Source: Pseudomonas sp. NKUCC02_KPG
GTDB lineage: Bacteria > Pseudomonadota > Gammaproteobacteria > Pseudomonadales > Pseudomonadaceae
Length of the DNA stretch: 64,000 nt
Reading direction: 5' to 3'
Assembly: GCF_019345465.1 (NCBI RefSeq)
Contig: NZ_JAHKRC010000018.1
Location: forward strand, 60,114 to 124,113
The notes beneath the pieces are model-generated. The model ran no database searches and was not told where the DNA came from. It saw only the letters and a program-made list of their open reading frames with translations. Below, piece by piece: positions 43,780 through 52,550 of this stretch. The translations under genes and the position numbers were made by a program. Within the stretch, counting starts at the first letter, position 1; every line of letters starts with the position of its first letter.

Positions 43780-44454
43780 ATGCAGCCCTTCGCTATTGCC
43801 CCATCGATTCTTTCCGCCGATTTCGCCCGCCTTGGCGAAGAAGTGGACAACGTACTCGCCGCGGGTGCTGATATCGTTCACTTCGATGTCATGGACAATC
43901 ATTACGTACCCAACCTGACCATCGGCCCGATGGTCTGCTCCGCCCTGCGCAAGTACGGCGTCACTGCCCCTATCGATGCGCATCTGATGGTCAGCCCGGT
44001 TGACCGGATCATCGGCGACTTTATCGAAGCCGGCGCCACTTACATCACGTTCCACCCCGAAGCGACCCAGCACATCGACCGCTCCCTGCAACTGATCCGC
44101 GAAGGCGGCTGCAAGGCAGGTCTGGTGTTCAACCCGGCAACGCCGCTGGATGTGCTCAAGTACGTGATGGACAAGGTCGACATGATCTTGCTGATGAGCG
44201 TCAACCCGGGCTTTGGCGGGCAAAAATTCATCCCCGGCACCCTGAACAAGCTGCGTGAAGCCCGCGCGCTGATCGATGCATCCGGCCGCGAGATTCGCCT
44301 GGAAATCGACGGCGGCGTGAACGTTGGCAATATCCGTGAAATCGCTGAAGCCGGTGCCGACACCTTTGTCGCCGGTTCCGCCATTTTCAACACGCCAAAC
44401 TACGAAGAAGTCATTCAGAAAATGCGTGCCGAGCTTGCGTTGGCCCGCCCATGA
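43780..44454 (+). CDS. rpe: Ribulose-phosphate 3-epimerase
   Basis: A 224-residue TIM-barrel enzyme that interconverts ribulose-5-phosphate and xylulose-5-phosphate. IAPSILSADFARLGEEV, VHFDVMDNHYVPNLTIGP with metal-binding His and Asp, AHLMVSPVDRII, MSVNPGFGGQKFIP and EIDGGVNVGNI cover the barrel. A TATACAAT box at about 43735 is a likely -10 element. The stop overlaps gph by 4 bases. Confidence 0.97.
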   Translation: MQPFAIAPSILSADFARLGEEVDNVLAAGADIVHFDVMDNHYVPNLTIGPMVCSALRKYGVTAPIDAHLMVSPVDRIIGDFIEAGATYITFHPEATQHIDRSLQLIREGGCKAGLVFNPATPLDVLKYVMDKVDMILLMSVNPGFGGQKFIPGTLNKLREARALIDASGREIRLEIDGGVNVGNIREIAEAGADTFVAGSAIFNTPNYEEVIQKMRAELALARP

Positions 44455-45269
44455 GCCGCTTTGAGCAGCTACTTCAGGGCCAGCTGCCAAAATTGGTGAT
44501 GTTCGATCTGGATGGCACCCTGATTGACTCGGTACCGGATTTGGCAGAGGCCGTGGAGACCATGCTGCTCAAGCTGGGTCGACCACCCGCCGGGATTGAA
44601 AGCGTGCGGTTGTGGATCGGTAATGGTGCGCCGATGCTGGTGCGCCGTGCCCTGGCCGGCAATATGGACGGCAGCGGTGTTGATGACGCGCAGGCCGAGC
44701 AGGCACTGGAGATTTTCATGGAGGCCTACGACGGCGGCCATGAACACACCAAGGTCTATCCCGGTGTGCGCGAAAGCCTCAAGTGGCTGCAAAAGCAGGG
44801 CGTTGAAATGGCCCTGATCACCAACAAGCCCGAGCGCTTTGTTGCGCCCTTGCTCGATGAGCTGAAGCTGGGGCGGTTTTTTCGCTGGATTATCGGTGGC
44901 GACACCCTGCCACAGAAAAAACCTGACCCGGCCGCGCTGTTGTTCGTGATGAAAATGGCTGGCGCCACCCCGGCCCAGTCGATGTTTGTCGGCGACTCAC
45001 GCAATGACGTACTGGCGGCCAAGGCTGCCGGCGTTCGTTGTGTCGCGTTGAGCTACGGCTACAACCACGGTCGTCCGATTGAAGAAGAGTCACCGGATAT
45101 GGTGATTGGCAACCTGCAAGAACTGATAGCCGGTTGCTTAGATTCTGCGCCTGAGATAACGTTGGGCAATTCTGTTTCCCCCTCTCGAAGAGATTCTATC
45201 GTGGTGGTCACTCGCAAACTCTGGATGAAAGTTATCAAGGCCCTGGCCCGTTGGCGTTGGCGCGCCTGA
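44451..45269 (+). CDS. gph: Phosphoglycolate phosphatase (HAD family), C-terminus overlapping a trp leader peptide
   Basis: A 272-residue HAD phosphatase for 2-phosphoglycolate. The nucleophile motif is VMFDLDGTLIDS; Thr/Ser and Lys motifs are ALITNKPERF and PQKKPDPAALL, and the acidic motif is FVGDSRNDVLAAKAAG. The catalytic domain ends at about residue 230. The last about 40 residues are an extension ending in MKVIKALARWRWRA, which is in the same frame as the probable trpE leader peptide (45201-45269). The tail therefore looks like regulatory coding sequence for trpE rather than part of the enzyme. Confidence 0.95.
   Translation: MSRFEQLLQGQLPKLVMFDLDGTLIDSVPDLAEAVETMLLKLGRPPAGIESVRLWIGNGAPMLVRRALAGNMDGSGVDDAQAEQALEIFMEAYDGGHEHTKVYPGVRESLKWLQKQGVEMALITNKPERFVAPLLDELKLGRFFRWIIGGDTLPQKKPDPAALLFVMKMAGATPAQSMFVGDSRNDVLAAKAAGVRCVALSYGYNHGRPIEEESPDMVIGNLQELIAGCLDSAPEITLGNSVSPSRRDSIVVVTRKLWMKVIKALARWRWRA
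45201..45269 (+). CDS. trpL: Probable trp leader peptide for trpE (in frame with the gph 3' end)
   Basis: From the GTG at 45201 (GAAGAG upstream) this frame gives 22 residues ending MKVIKALARWRWRA, with Trp codons at the eighth, eighteenth and twentieth positions. It stops 70 bases before trpE. The same 22-codon length and the same RWRWRA ending recur before trpG (49019-49087). This looks like a ribosome-stalling leader for attenuation by charged tRNA-Trp; attenuation of trpE and trpGDC is known in P. putida. A start at the ATG at 45225 (14 residues) is the alternative. GCCG/CGGC arms follow near 45281. Confidence 0.7.
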   Translation: MVVTRKLWMKVIKALARWRWRA

Positions 45270-45339
45270 CTTGAATCTGGCCGCATAGTCGGCACGTTTG
45301 CATACCTGACCGTTTTACCCTCAGACCACGAGGCACCTC

Positions 45340-46821
45340 ATGATCCGCGAAGAATTCCTGCGTTTGGCCGCTGCCGGCTACAACCGTATCCCCCTTGCAC
45401 GCGAAACCCTGGCTGATTTCGACACACCGCTGTCGATCTACCTGAAGCTGGCCGATAAGCCCAACTCCTATTTGCTGGAGTCGGTGCAGGGCGGCGAAAA
45501 GTGGGGGCGTTATTCGATCATTGGCTTGCCATGCCGCACGGTGCTGCGGGTGCATGATCACCAGATCAGCGTGACCCATGACGGTGTCGAGATTGAAGCC
45601 TGCGAAGCGCAAGATCCGCTGACGTTCGTTGAAGAATTCAAGGCCCGTTACAACGTGCCGACCATTGCCGGTTTGCCGCGCTTCAACGGTGGCCTGGTGG
45701 GCTATTTCGGTTATGACTGCGTGCGTTATGTGGAGAAGCGTCTGGGCAAATGCCCGAACCCTGATCCACTGGGCGTGCCGGATATCCTGCTGATGGTGTC
45801 TGACGCCGTGGTGGTGTTCGATAACCTGGCCGGCAAGATGCACGCGATCGTGCTGGTCGATCCGGCGCAGCCTGATGCTTATGAAGAAGGTCAGGCCCGG
45901 CTCGAGGCCCTGCTTGAACAGCTGCGTCAGCCGATTACCCCGCGTCGTGGCCTGGACTTCACAGCACAGCAAGCGGCTGATCCGGTGTTCCGTTCCAGCT
46001 TCACCCAGAACGACTACGAGAAAGCCGTCGACACGATCAAGGACTACATCCTCGCAGGCGATTGCATGCAAGTGGTGCCGTCGCAGCGCATGTCCATCGA
46101 CTTCAAGGCCGCGCCGATCGATTTGTATCGCGCGCTGCGTTGCTTCAACCCGACGCCTTACATGTACTTCTTCAACTTTGGCGACTTCCACGTCGTGGGC
46201 AGCTCGCCAGAAGTGCTGGTGCGGGTTGAAGACAACCTGATTACCGTGCGCCCGATTGCCGGAACCCGCCCCCGTGGTGCCACCGAAGAGGCCGATCTGG
46301 CGCTCGAAGAGGACTTGCTCAGTGATGACAAGGAAATCGCCGAGCACTTGATGCTGATCGACCTGGGGCGTAACGACACGGGCCGTGTCTCTGAAATCGG
46401 CTCGGTCAAGCTCACCGAAAAAATGGTGATCGAGCGTTACTCCAACGTGATGCACATTGTGTCCAACGTGACAGGCCAGCTGAAAAGCGGGCTGACGGCG
46501 ATGGATGCATTGCGGGCAATTCTGCCGGCGGGTACGTTGTCCGGCGCGCCTAAAATCCGTGCGATGGAAATCATCGACGAGCTGGAACCGGTCAAGCGTG
46601 GTGTCTATGGCGGCGCGGTCGGTTATTTCGCCTGGAACGGCAATATGGACACGGCAATCGCCATCCGCACGGCTGTGATCAAGAACGGTGAACTGCACGT
46701 GCAGGCTGGCGGCGGCATTGTCGCTGACTCGGTCCCGGCCCTTGAGTGGGAAGAGACGCTGAACAAGCGTCGCGCCATGTTCCGGGCCGTGGCACTGGCC
46801 GAGCAGACTCCACGGGATTGA
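45340..46821 (+). CDS. trpE: Anthranilate synthase component I
   Basis: A 493-residue chorismate-binding enzyme that makes anthranilate with ammonia supplied by TrpG. SYLLESVQGGEKWGRYSIIG includes the LLES motif that binds feedback tryptophan. The catalytic C-terminal half has PIAGTRPRGATEEAD, LMLIDLGRNDTGRVS and PAGTLSGAPKIRAMEIIDELEP split over the chorismate site. In this genus trpE is apart from trpGDC. A likely leader peptide precedes it. Confidence 0.98.
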   Translation: MIREEFLRLAAAGYNRIPLARETLADFDTPLSIYLKLADKPNSYLLESVQGGEKWGRYSIIGLPCRTVLRVHDHQISVTHDGVEIEACEAQDPLTFVEEFKARYNVPTIAGLPRFNGGLVGYFGYDCVRYVEKRLGKCPNPDPLGVPDILLMVSDAVVVFDNLAGKMHAIVLVDPAQPDAYEEGQARLEALLEQLRQPITPRRGLDFTAQQAADPVFRSSFTQNDYEKAVDTIKDYILAGDCMQVVPSQRMSIDFKAAPIDLYRALRCFNPTPYMYFFNFGDFHVVGSSPEVLVRVEDNLITVRPIAGTRPRGATEEADLALEEDLLSDDKEIAEHLMLIDLGRNDTGRVSEIGSVKLTEKMVIERYSNVMHIVSNVTGQLKSGLTAMDALRAILPAGTLSGAPKIRAMEIIDELEPVKRGVYGGAVGYFAWNGNMDTAIAIRTAVIKNGELHVQAGGGIVADSVPALEWEETLNKRRAMFRAVALAEQTPRD

Positions 46822-46906
46822 TGTGGGAGCGGGCTTGCTCGCGATGCTGGTCCCCGGTCTGTCTGATTGACCGAGGCGATGCCAGCGCGAGCAAGTCCCC
46901 TCCTGC
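46822..46906. repeat. REPIN of the GTGGGAGCGGGCTTGCTC family, right arm decayed
   Basis: TGTGGGAGCGGGCTTGCTCG at 46822 faces GCGCGAGCAAGTCCCCTCC near 46884-46902, with substitutions in the right arm. An inner repeat (CCCCGGTC...GACCGAGG) is present. It lies between the convergent trpE and estA genes. Confidence 0.8.
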
Positions 46907-46917
46907 TGGTTGTGTCA

Positions 46918-48837
46918 TCAGAAGTTCAGGCTGACCCCGAGGTTGGCTCCCTGTTGAGCCACCCCATCACCCTTCCTCACGTGATAAGCCGCCTGCAGCA
47001 TAAGGTCGGCGGTCAGTCTGTGGCTGATCCCCAGGCTGACACGGTCAAGGTTGCTTTGCGGTGTATAGCCTTCGAGTGTGAAGCTGTTGTTGGGCAGGCT
47101 GTTCAGCGCGATGCTCAGGCGCTGGGTCGCATTCTGGAACTCGTGCTCGTGGACGGCTTCGCCAAACACCCGGGTCTGCGGGGTGAACTGGTAGCTGGCG
47201 AGTACGCCCGCGCCAAGTCGATTTGAAACGAGTGTCTGCTCTTCGTAGTTCAATGCGGTCGAACGCCGCCCTTTTTCTGCATAGCGATTAACCTCTACTC
47301 GCGAGTAGTCGGCGCTGATAAAAGGCGACAGGTGCCACGAAGCCGAGGCCTGTGCGATGTCATAACCCAGACGTGTGCTCAATGCCCGGAGGTGGCCGTC
47401 GGCTTGCCCTTTCTCCACCCCCTCACTCACGCCTAGCGCGAACTTTCGGTTGAGGCTGTCGTAATCGAGCCTGCCCAAGGTCAGGGCGGCGTCACCCCAC
47501 CAATGATTGTGTTGGTACTGAGCAAAGACACTGCCCAGGTAGCTATTGAGTTTGTAGTCCGATTCGTTGGCGCCCGTTTCGAGGCGTTGTCGGTAAAATC
47601 CGGATGCCACGCCCAGTCGCCAGTGTTCATCCAGTCGATAGCTGGTGCCGATATTGACGTTATAGCCCCGGCCATCCGCACTGACTGAGGTGTGCTGCTC
47701 GTCAATATTCAAACGTTGCCCGCCACCCGCAACGAACGCTCTCCATTGCCCTGTGGCTTGCCATTGAAGGTTGTCGCTGCCCCACTGGGTGCGCAGTTGG
47801 TCCTGGTGGGCATTCAGCGTGCCTTGGGCCATCACGGGTAACAGCGTCACCTCCCACGGGGCGGCCAGCAATGAGTAGGCATAGTCGGCGATTAAGCGTT
47901 GTCCCGCTTCGGTGGGGTGGACCGAGTCATTGAACAACAGCCTGGCTGGGTCGGGGGTCGGGCTGTTGATGCCGTACTGCGGGTTCTCTGTGCATTCGTC
48001 ACCGCTGAAACAAGTGGCCACGAGGTTGTGCCCGGTGGCCAGGCCAAAACGGGCGGGATCGGAGACCGCTTCCCGGAACAGGAGCGGGACGTTGAGGGGG
48101 ATGATTTCGGCATCTATCTGGCTGAGTTGATGGGCCAGTTCGGTGTTGAACACCGCGCTGAGGTAGCTGCTGCCAGCTTGTGCCGGTGTGTCGTAAATAG
48201 CCGGGGTCAGGCCCAGGTCAGGCAACAGCCAGACCATGATGTAACGCGCCCCGGCCTGTTGCAGGGCGAAGGCGCTGTCTGCCAGATTCTGCGCGGCTTT
48301 AGCTGCCTCGGCGGGGTTTCTTACTCTCTCATCGAGGAAGTCGTTGCCGCCGCCCGAGATGAAATACAACGCTTTGGGGTCGGCTTTGAAACCGTTCTCC
48401 ACAAGGTAGCCGCGTCGGCTGCGTAATACGGTCCCCCCAAGAAACCAGCCTTGCGGTACGGCTACCTTCGATACTTTGGTAATGGAGTTAAAAATCTGGT
48501 CCGTACGGTAGCCGCCGACCGCCCAGTTGTTACCATCGGGATCGCCGGTGAATGCGTTGCCCGGTGATGTGGACGGGCTCAAGTCGCCGGGCGCGATGCT
48601 CAGTTTTGCACCCAAAATCATCGGTGCTACTGCCGAGTAAGCTTCACCCCTGTAGGTAGGCCCGCTGCGATTGGTAAAACGCATGCCGCTGCCGGTATCA
48701 GGAAAATGCCCCGAGTCACTCAAACTGTCGCCGAACACGATCATCGTGGAGTAGGGGGTTGGGGCGGCGAGTACGCGTTCGCTAACGAAGGACAGGATGC
48801 ATCCCGCCAGGGGGATGAGTAGTGAAAGTCTGCGCAT
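46918..48837 (-). CDS. estA: EstA-type GDSL autotransporter esterase
   Basis: A 639-residue type V secreted esterase. From the ATG at 48837 the signal peptide is 1-24 (cleavage after SERVLA); a longer frame from 48918 is unlikely. Block I FGDSLSDSG has Ser38, which is residue 14 of the mature protein as in P. aeruginosa EstA. Block III is GGGNDF, and block V is NDSVHPTEAGQ with Asp and His. The passenger ends near 350, and the rest is a linker helix and 12-strand barrel ending in GVSLNF. EstA anchors in the outer membrane and affects rhamnolipid production and motility. The site between trpE and trpG is unusual. Confidence 0.93.
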   Translation of the reverse strand: MRRLSLLIPLAGCILSFVSERVLAAPTPYSTMIVFGDSLSDSGHFPDTGSGMRFTNRSGPTYRGEAYSAVAPMILGAKLSIAPGDLSPSTSPGNAFTGDPDGNNWAVGGYRTDQIFNSITKVSKVAVPQGWFLGGTVLRSRRGYLVENGFKADPKALYFISGGGNDFLDERVRNPAEAAKAAQNLADSAFALQQAGARYIMVWLLPDLGLTPAIYDTPAQAGSSYLSAVFNTELAHQLSQIDAEIIPLNVPLLFREAVSDPARFGLATGHNLVATCFSGDECTENPQYGINSPTPDPARLLFNDSVHPTEAGQRLIADYAYSLLAAPWEVTLLPVMAQGTLNAHQDQLRTQWGSDNLQWQATGQWRAFVAGGGQRLNIDEQHTSVSADGRGYNVNIGTSYRLDEHWRLGVASGFYRQRLETGANESDYKLNSYLGSVFAQYQHNHWWGDAALTLGRLDYDSLNRKFALGVSEGVEKGQADGHLRALSTRLGYDIAQASASWHLSPFISADYSRVEVNRYAEKGRRSTALNYEEQTLVSNRLGAGVLASYQFTPQTRVFGEAVHEHEFQNATQRLSIALNSLPNNSFTLEGYTPQSNLDRVSLGISHRLTADLMLQAAYHVRKGDGVAQQGANLGVSLNF

Positions 48838-49018
48838 GAGGAGGTCTATTTTTATTGTTGGGAGCGCGGACACTATCAAAACAATTCGTATTAAGTGTTT
48901 CGTGTCAAATAAAGACACAAAGTATTGTCTGTATGTTTTTCCCCGTATTTGCTGCCCCGTGTTGCGCCTTCTGCGAGGCTACGTTACTGTGCCCTGACGT
49001 AGAAATGAGACCCTTCCT

Positions 49019-49087
49019 GTGTTGATCATCAGCAAACTCTTTATGCGAGTTCTCAAGGCCCACGGCCGTTGGCGTTGGCGCGCCTAA
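49019..49087 (+). CDS. trpL: Probable trp leader peptide for trpGDC
   Basis: From the GTG at 49019 (AATGAGA about 11 bases upstream) the frame gives 22 residues ending MRVLKAHGRWRWRA, with two Trp codons separated by one Arg codon near the end. The next 148 bases lead to trpG. The peptide is the same length as, and clearly homologous to, the leader at 45201-45269, although the surrounding sequence is unrelated. The short size, the Trp pair and the position fit a trp attenuation leader. An ATG at 49043 is the alternative start. Expression is inferred. Confidence 0.68.
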   Translation: MLIISKLFMRVLKAHGRWRWRA

Positions 49088-49235
49088 TATTTCTCTGCCG
49101 GCCACGCCGGACCTGCCCCCTGCGTTTTCATGAATGGCTGCCCCTCGGTTGGTGTGTTCAAACCAGCAACTGAAACTGCGGGCACAGGGTTCTGAAAACA
49201 GTTTTGAATGTCAGTGAATTCAGAGGTTTAGCAAC
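49088..49235 (+). promoter_or_regulatory. trpG leader region, candidate attenuator
   Basis: CCGGCCACGCCGG (5-base arms) lies 13 bases after the leader stop and is followed by CTGCGTTTTC. A second structure pairs TGCCC (near 49139) with GGGCA (near 49185) and encloses GTTGGT...ACCAGCAAC. These could be the alternative structures of an attenuator, but I could not fold the region. Confidence 0.45.
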
Positions 49236-49829
49236 ATGCTGCTGATGATCGATAATTACGACTCTTTTACTTACAACGTTGTGCAATACCTCGGCGAGCT
49301 GGGTGCAGAGGTCAAGGTGGTGCGCAACGATGAATTGACCGTGGCCCAGATCGAAGCGCTCAAGCCCGAGCGCATTGTGGTCTCGCCCGGCCCTTGCACG
49401 CCGAACGAGGCGGGTATTTCCCTCGAAGCCATCAAGCACTTTGCCGGCAAGCTGCCGATCCTGGGCGTGTGCCTAGGCCATCAGTCCATCGGCCAGGCAT
49501 TTGGCGGCGATGTGGTCCGCGCCCGGCAAGTGATGCATGGCAAGACCAGCCCGGTGTATCACCTCGATACAGGGGTATTCCAGGGCCTGAACAATCCGCT
49601 GACCGTGACCCGTTACCACTCGCTGGTGGTCAAGCGTGAAACCCTGCCGGACTGCCTTGAGCTCACCGCCTGGACTCAGCTTGAAGATGGCTCGGTGGAC
49701 GAGATCATGGGCCTGCGCCACAAGACGCTGAATATCGAAGGGGTGCAATTTCACCCTGAGTCGATCCTGACCGAGCAAGGTCATGAGCTGTTTGCGAACT
49801 TTCTAAAACAAACCGGCGGCACGCGCTAA
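49236..49829 (+). CDS. trpG: Anthranilate synthase component II (glutamine amidotransferase)
   Basis: A 197-residue class I amidotransferase that releases ammonia from glutamine for TrpE. The catalytic Cys is in GVCLGHQSIGQAFGG and the His/Glu pair in GVQFHPESILTEQG; MLLMIDNYDSFTYNVVQYL is the usual start. It is followed by trpD after 9 bases. Confidence 0.97.
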   Translation: MLLMIDNYDSFTYNVVQYLGELGAEVKVVRNDELTVAQIEALKPERIVVSPGPCTPNEAGISLEAIKHFAGKLPILGVCLGHQSIGQAFGGDVVRARQVMHGKTSPVYHLDTGVFQGLNNPLTVTRYHSLVVKRETLPDCLELTAWTQLEDGSVDEIMGLRHKTLNIEGVQFHPESILTEQGHELFANFLKQTGGTR

Positions 49830-49838
49830 GGACTTTTT

Positions 49839-50888
49839 ATGGATATCAAGACAGCCCTGAGCCGTATCGTCGGCCACCTCGACCTGACCACCGATGAGAT
49901 GCGCGACGTAATGCGCGACATCATGACCGGTCAATGCACCGAAGCGCAGATTGGCGCATTCATGATGGGCATGCGCATGAAAAGCGAAAGCATCGACGAA
50001 ATCGTAGGTGCCGTGACTGTCATGCGCGAACTGGCAGACAAGGTTGAGCTCAAGACGCTGGACGGCGTGGTCGATATCGTTGGTACCGGCGGCGATGGCG
50101 CGAACATTTTCAACGTGTCCACCGCTTCGGCGCTGGTGATTTCCGCGGCGGGTTGCACGGTGGCCAAGCATGGCAACCGCGCGGTGTCCGGTAAAAGCGG
50201 CAGTGCTGACCTGCTGGAAGCGGCCGGTGTGTATTTGAACCTGACCCCGGTTCAAGTCGCCCGATGCATCGACAGCGTGGGCATCGGCTTTATGTTTGCT
50301 CAGTGCCATCATGGCGCCATGAAGCATGCGGCCATTCCGCGTCGCGACCTTGGCTTGCGAACCCTGTTCAATATGCTTGGCCCGCTTACGAATCCGGCTG
50401 GTGTGTTGCATCAAGTGGTCGGTGTGTTCAACCAGGCGCTGTGCCGTCCCTTGGCTGAAGTGCTGCAGCGTCTGGGCAGCAAACATGTGCTGGTGGTGCA
50501 CTCGCAAGACGGCCTGGATGAATTCAGCCTGGCAGCGCCGACCTTTGTGGCAGAGCTGAAAAACGGTGAGATCACCGAGTATTGGGTTCAGCCTGAAGAT
50601 TTTGGCATCAAGAGCCAGAGCCTGTTCGGCCTGGTAGTAGACAGCCCCGAGCAATCGTTGGAGTTGATCCGCGATGCGTTGGGTCGTCGCAAAACCGAAG
50701 CGGGCCAGAAAGCCGCCGAAATGATTGTGCTCAATGCTGGCGCAGCGCTTTATGCCGCGGACCTTGCCTACACTCTCAAAGAGGGTGTGGAGTTGGCCCA
50801 TGATGCGCTCCACACCGGATTGGCCCGCGAGAAGCTCGAAGAGCTGGGCGCGTTTACCGCGATTTTCAAGCAGGAGAATGAAGCATGA
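49839..50888 (+). CDS. trpD: Anthranilate phosphoribosyltransferase
   Basis: A 349-residue enzyme that joins anthranilate and PRPP. The PRPP and metal signatures are VDIVGTGGDGANIFNVSTAS and KHGNRAVSGKSGSADLLEAAG (positions about 78-130), with GPLTNPAGVLHQVVGV and the acidic VVHSQDGLDEFS further on. The stop overlaps trpC by 4 bases. Confidence 0.98.
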   Translation: MDIKTALSRIVGHLDLTTDEMRDVMRDIMTGQCTEAQIGAFMMGMRMKSESIDEIVGAVTVMRELADKVELKTLDGVVDIVGTGGDGANIFNVSTASALVISAAGCTVAKHGNRAVSGKSGSADLLEAAGVYLNLTPVQVARCIDSVGIGFMFAQCHHGAMKHAAIPRRDLGLRTLFNMLGPLTNPAGVLHQVVGVFNQALCRPLAEVLQRLGSKHVLVVHSQDGLDEFSLAAPTFVAELKNGEITEYWVQPEDFGIKSQSLFGLVVDSPEQSLELIRDALGRRKTEAGQKAAEMIVLNAGAALYAADLAYTLKEGVELAHDALHTGLAREKLEELGAFTAIFKQENEA

Positions 50889-51721
50889 GTGTGCCAACCG
50901 TTCTGGAAAATATTCTGGCGCGTAAAGTTCAAGAGGTTGCCGAGCGCAGCGCGCGCGTGAGCCTGGCCGAGCTTGAACGTTTGGCCGCTCAGGCGGATCC
51001 TGTTCGCGGCTTTGCCAATGCCTTGCTGGCGCAGGCCAAGAAAAAACAGCCTGCAGTGATTGCCGAAATCAAAAAGGCTTCACCGAGCAAAGGCGTGATT
51101 CGCGAGCACTTCGTTCCTGCCGACATTGCCAGGAGCTATCAGTCGGGCGGTGCGACGTGTCTATCCGTGCTGACTGATATCGATTACTTCCAGGGTGCCG
51201 ACGCGTACCTGCAGCAGGCCCGTGCGGCCTGTACCTTGCCGGTGATCCGCAAGGATTTCATGATCGACCCTTATCAAATCGTCGAAGCCCGTGCCTTGGG
51301 GGCCGATTGCGTGCTGTTGATCGTGTCCGCCCTGGACGACGTGAAGATGGCAGAGCTGGCAGCCGTCGCCAAAAGCGTCGGGCTTGATGTGTTGGTTGAA
51401 GTGCATGATGGCGACGAGCTTGAGCGCGCACTTAAAACCCTTGATACGCCGTTGGTGGGCATCAACAACCGCAACCTGCACACTTTTGAAGTCAGCCTGG
51501 AAACGACTCTGGATCTGTTGCCCCGTGTACCGCGTGATCGCCTGGTGATTACCGAGAGCGGGATTTTCAACCGTGCGGATGTCGAGCTGATGGAAATCAG
51601 CGAGGTGTATTCGTTCCTCGTTGGTGAAGCCTTTATGCGCGCCGAGAACCCGGGCAATGAACTGCAGCGTCTGTTTTTCCCGGAGCGCGTTGTGCCAGTG
51701 ACGGGTTCGACTCTGGATTGA
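50885..51721 (+). CDS. trpC: Indole-3-glycerol phosphate synthase
   Basis: A 278-residue TIM-barrel enzyme. PAVIAEIKKASPSKGVI has the Lys and Ser of the active site. VLTDIDYFQGADAYL, PVIRKDFMIDPYQI, LVEVHDGDELERAL, GINNRNLHTFEVSL and ITESGI follow in barrel order. It is not fused to trpF, as usual in Pseudomonas. Last gene of trpGDC. Confidence 0.98.
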   Translation: MSVPTVLENILARKVQEVAERSARVSLAELERLAAQADPVRGFANALLAQAKKKQPAVIAEIKKASPSKGVIREHFVPADIARSYQSGGATCLSVLTDIDYFQGADAYLQQARAACTLPVIRKDFMIDPYQIVEARALGADCVLLIVSALDDVKMAELAAVAKSVGLDVLVEVHDGDELERALKTLDTPLVGINNRNLHTFEVSLETTLDLLPRVPRDRLVITESGIFNRADVELMEISEVYSFLVGEAFMRAENPGNELQRLFFPERVVPVTGSTLD

Positions 51722-51731
51722 CTCATCCCCT

Positions 51732-51808
51732 TGTGGGAGCGGGCTTGCTCGCGATAGCAGCCCCGCGATTTTCCTGGCAGGCTGCGGCGCCTCAAGCCCG
51801 CTCCAACA
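51732..51808. repeat. REPIN of the GTGGGAGCGGGCTTGCTC family, partly decayed
   Basis: TGTGGGAGCGGGCTTGCTCG at 51732 faces CAAGCCCGCTCCAACA ending at 51808; a few bases of the right arm are lost. It follows trpC by about 10 bases and may act as a transcript end. Confidence 0.8.
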
Positions 51809-51848
51809 GCGATCGAACCTGTATCTGCAGCGTCTGACAAGGAATCCC

Positions 51849-52550
51849 ATGGCACCCATCCAGCACCTCACCGTCGAAGCCGGCCTCAAGGCCGAGCAGG
51901 ATTTACTGGCCTCGGTCTGTGCCGCAGAGCTGGAGGCAGGGGTGCTGTTCTGGCAGCCCACGGATCGGGCGCTGGTCATGCCGCGGCGACTGAGTCGCTT
52001 GCCGGGTTTTGAGCAGGCCAGTATTGAGTTGGCTGCCAGCGGCTGGCCGGTTCTGTTGCGTGAGACGGGCGGAGAGCCTGTCCCGCAGTCCGCCTCGACG
52101 GTCAATATTGCACTGGTTTATGCGCCTTTACGCAGTGAAGGCGATCATGGGCGTATCGAAACGGCCTATCGCCGTTTGTGCGAGCCGATTTGCGATTTGC
52201 TGATGCAGTTGGGTGGCACCGCTTCTTTGGGCGAAGTTGAGGGTGCGTTCTGTGATGGGCGTTTTAACGTCAATCTCAATGCCCGGAAACTGGTGGGTAC
52301 CGCTCAGCGCTGGCGTCAGAGTCAAGGCGGGCAGCGGCCTGTCGGTTTGGTTCATGGTGCATTGCTGGTAGAGAACGAGCGTGAGTCGATGGTGGCGGCG
52401 GTCAATCGTTTCAATCAGTTGTGTGATCTTGAGCAACGCTGTCTTGCCGACAGTCACATCGCTTTGCACGAAGCGTTTGCGGCCCCCGACTTCTTTGAGC
52501 GCTTGAGTGCCAGTTATCAACAGATCCTGGCGCCCTTGCTCAAGTCTTAA
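51849..52550 (+). CDS. Lipoate-protein ligase A-like (BPL/LPL) protein
   Basis: A 233-residue protein of the biotin/lipoate ligase fold. The lysine loop NARKLVGTAQRW matches the catalytic-Lys motif of LplA, LipM and LipL. The usual RRxSGGGAVxHD loop is replaced by LLRETGGEPVPQSAS, so the lipoyl-adenylate site differs from standard LplA. It could be a variant ligase or an octanoyl transferase; I cannot tell which. It converges on vfr, overlapping it by 4 bases. Confidence 0.8.
   Translation: MAPIQHLTVEAGLKAEQDLLASVCAAELEAGVLFWQPTDRALVMPRRLSRLPGFEQASIELAASGWPVLLRETGGEPVPQSASTVNIALVYAPLRSEGDHGRIETAYRRLCEPICDLLMQLGGTASLGEVEGAFCDGRFNVNLNARKLVGTAQRWRQSQGGQRPVGLVHGALLVENERESMVAAVNRFNQLCDLEQRCLADSHIALHEAFAAPDFFERLSASYQQILAPLLKS

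Noticed and set aside
49005..49025. ATG frame MRPFLC just before the trpG leader peptide
   Set aside because: Six residues, no Trp, different frame from the conserved leader, and no counterpart before trpE.
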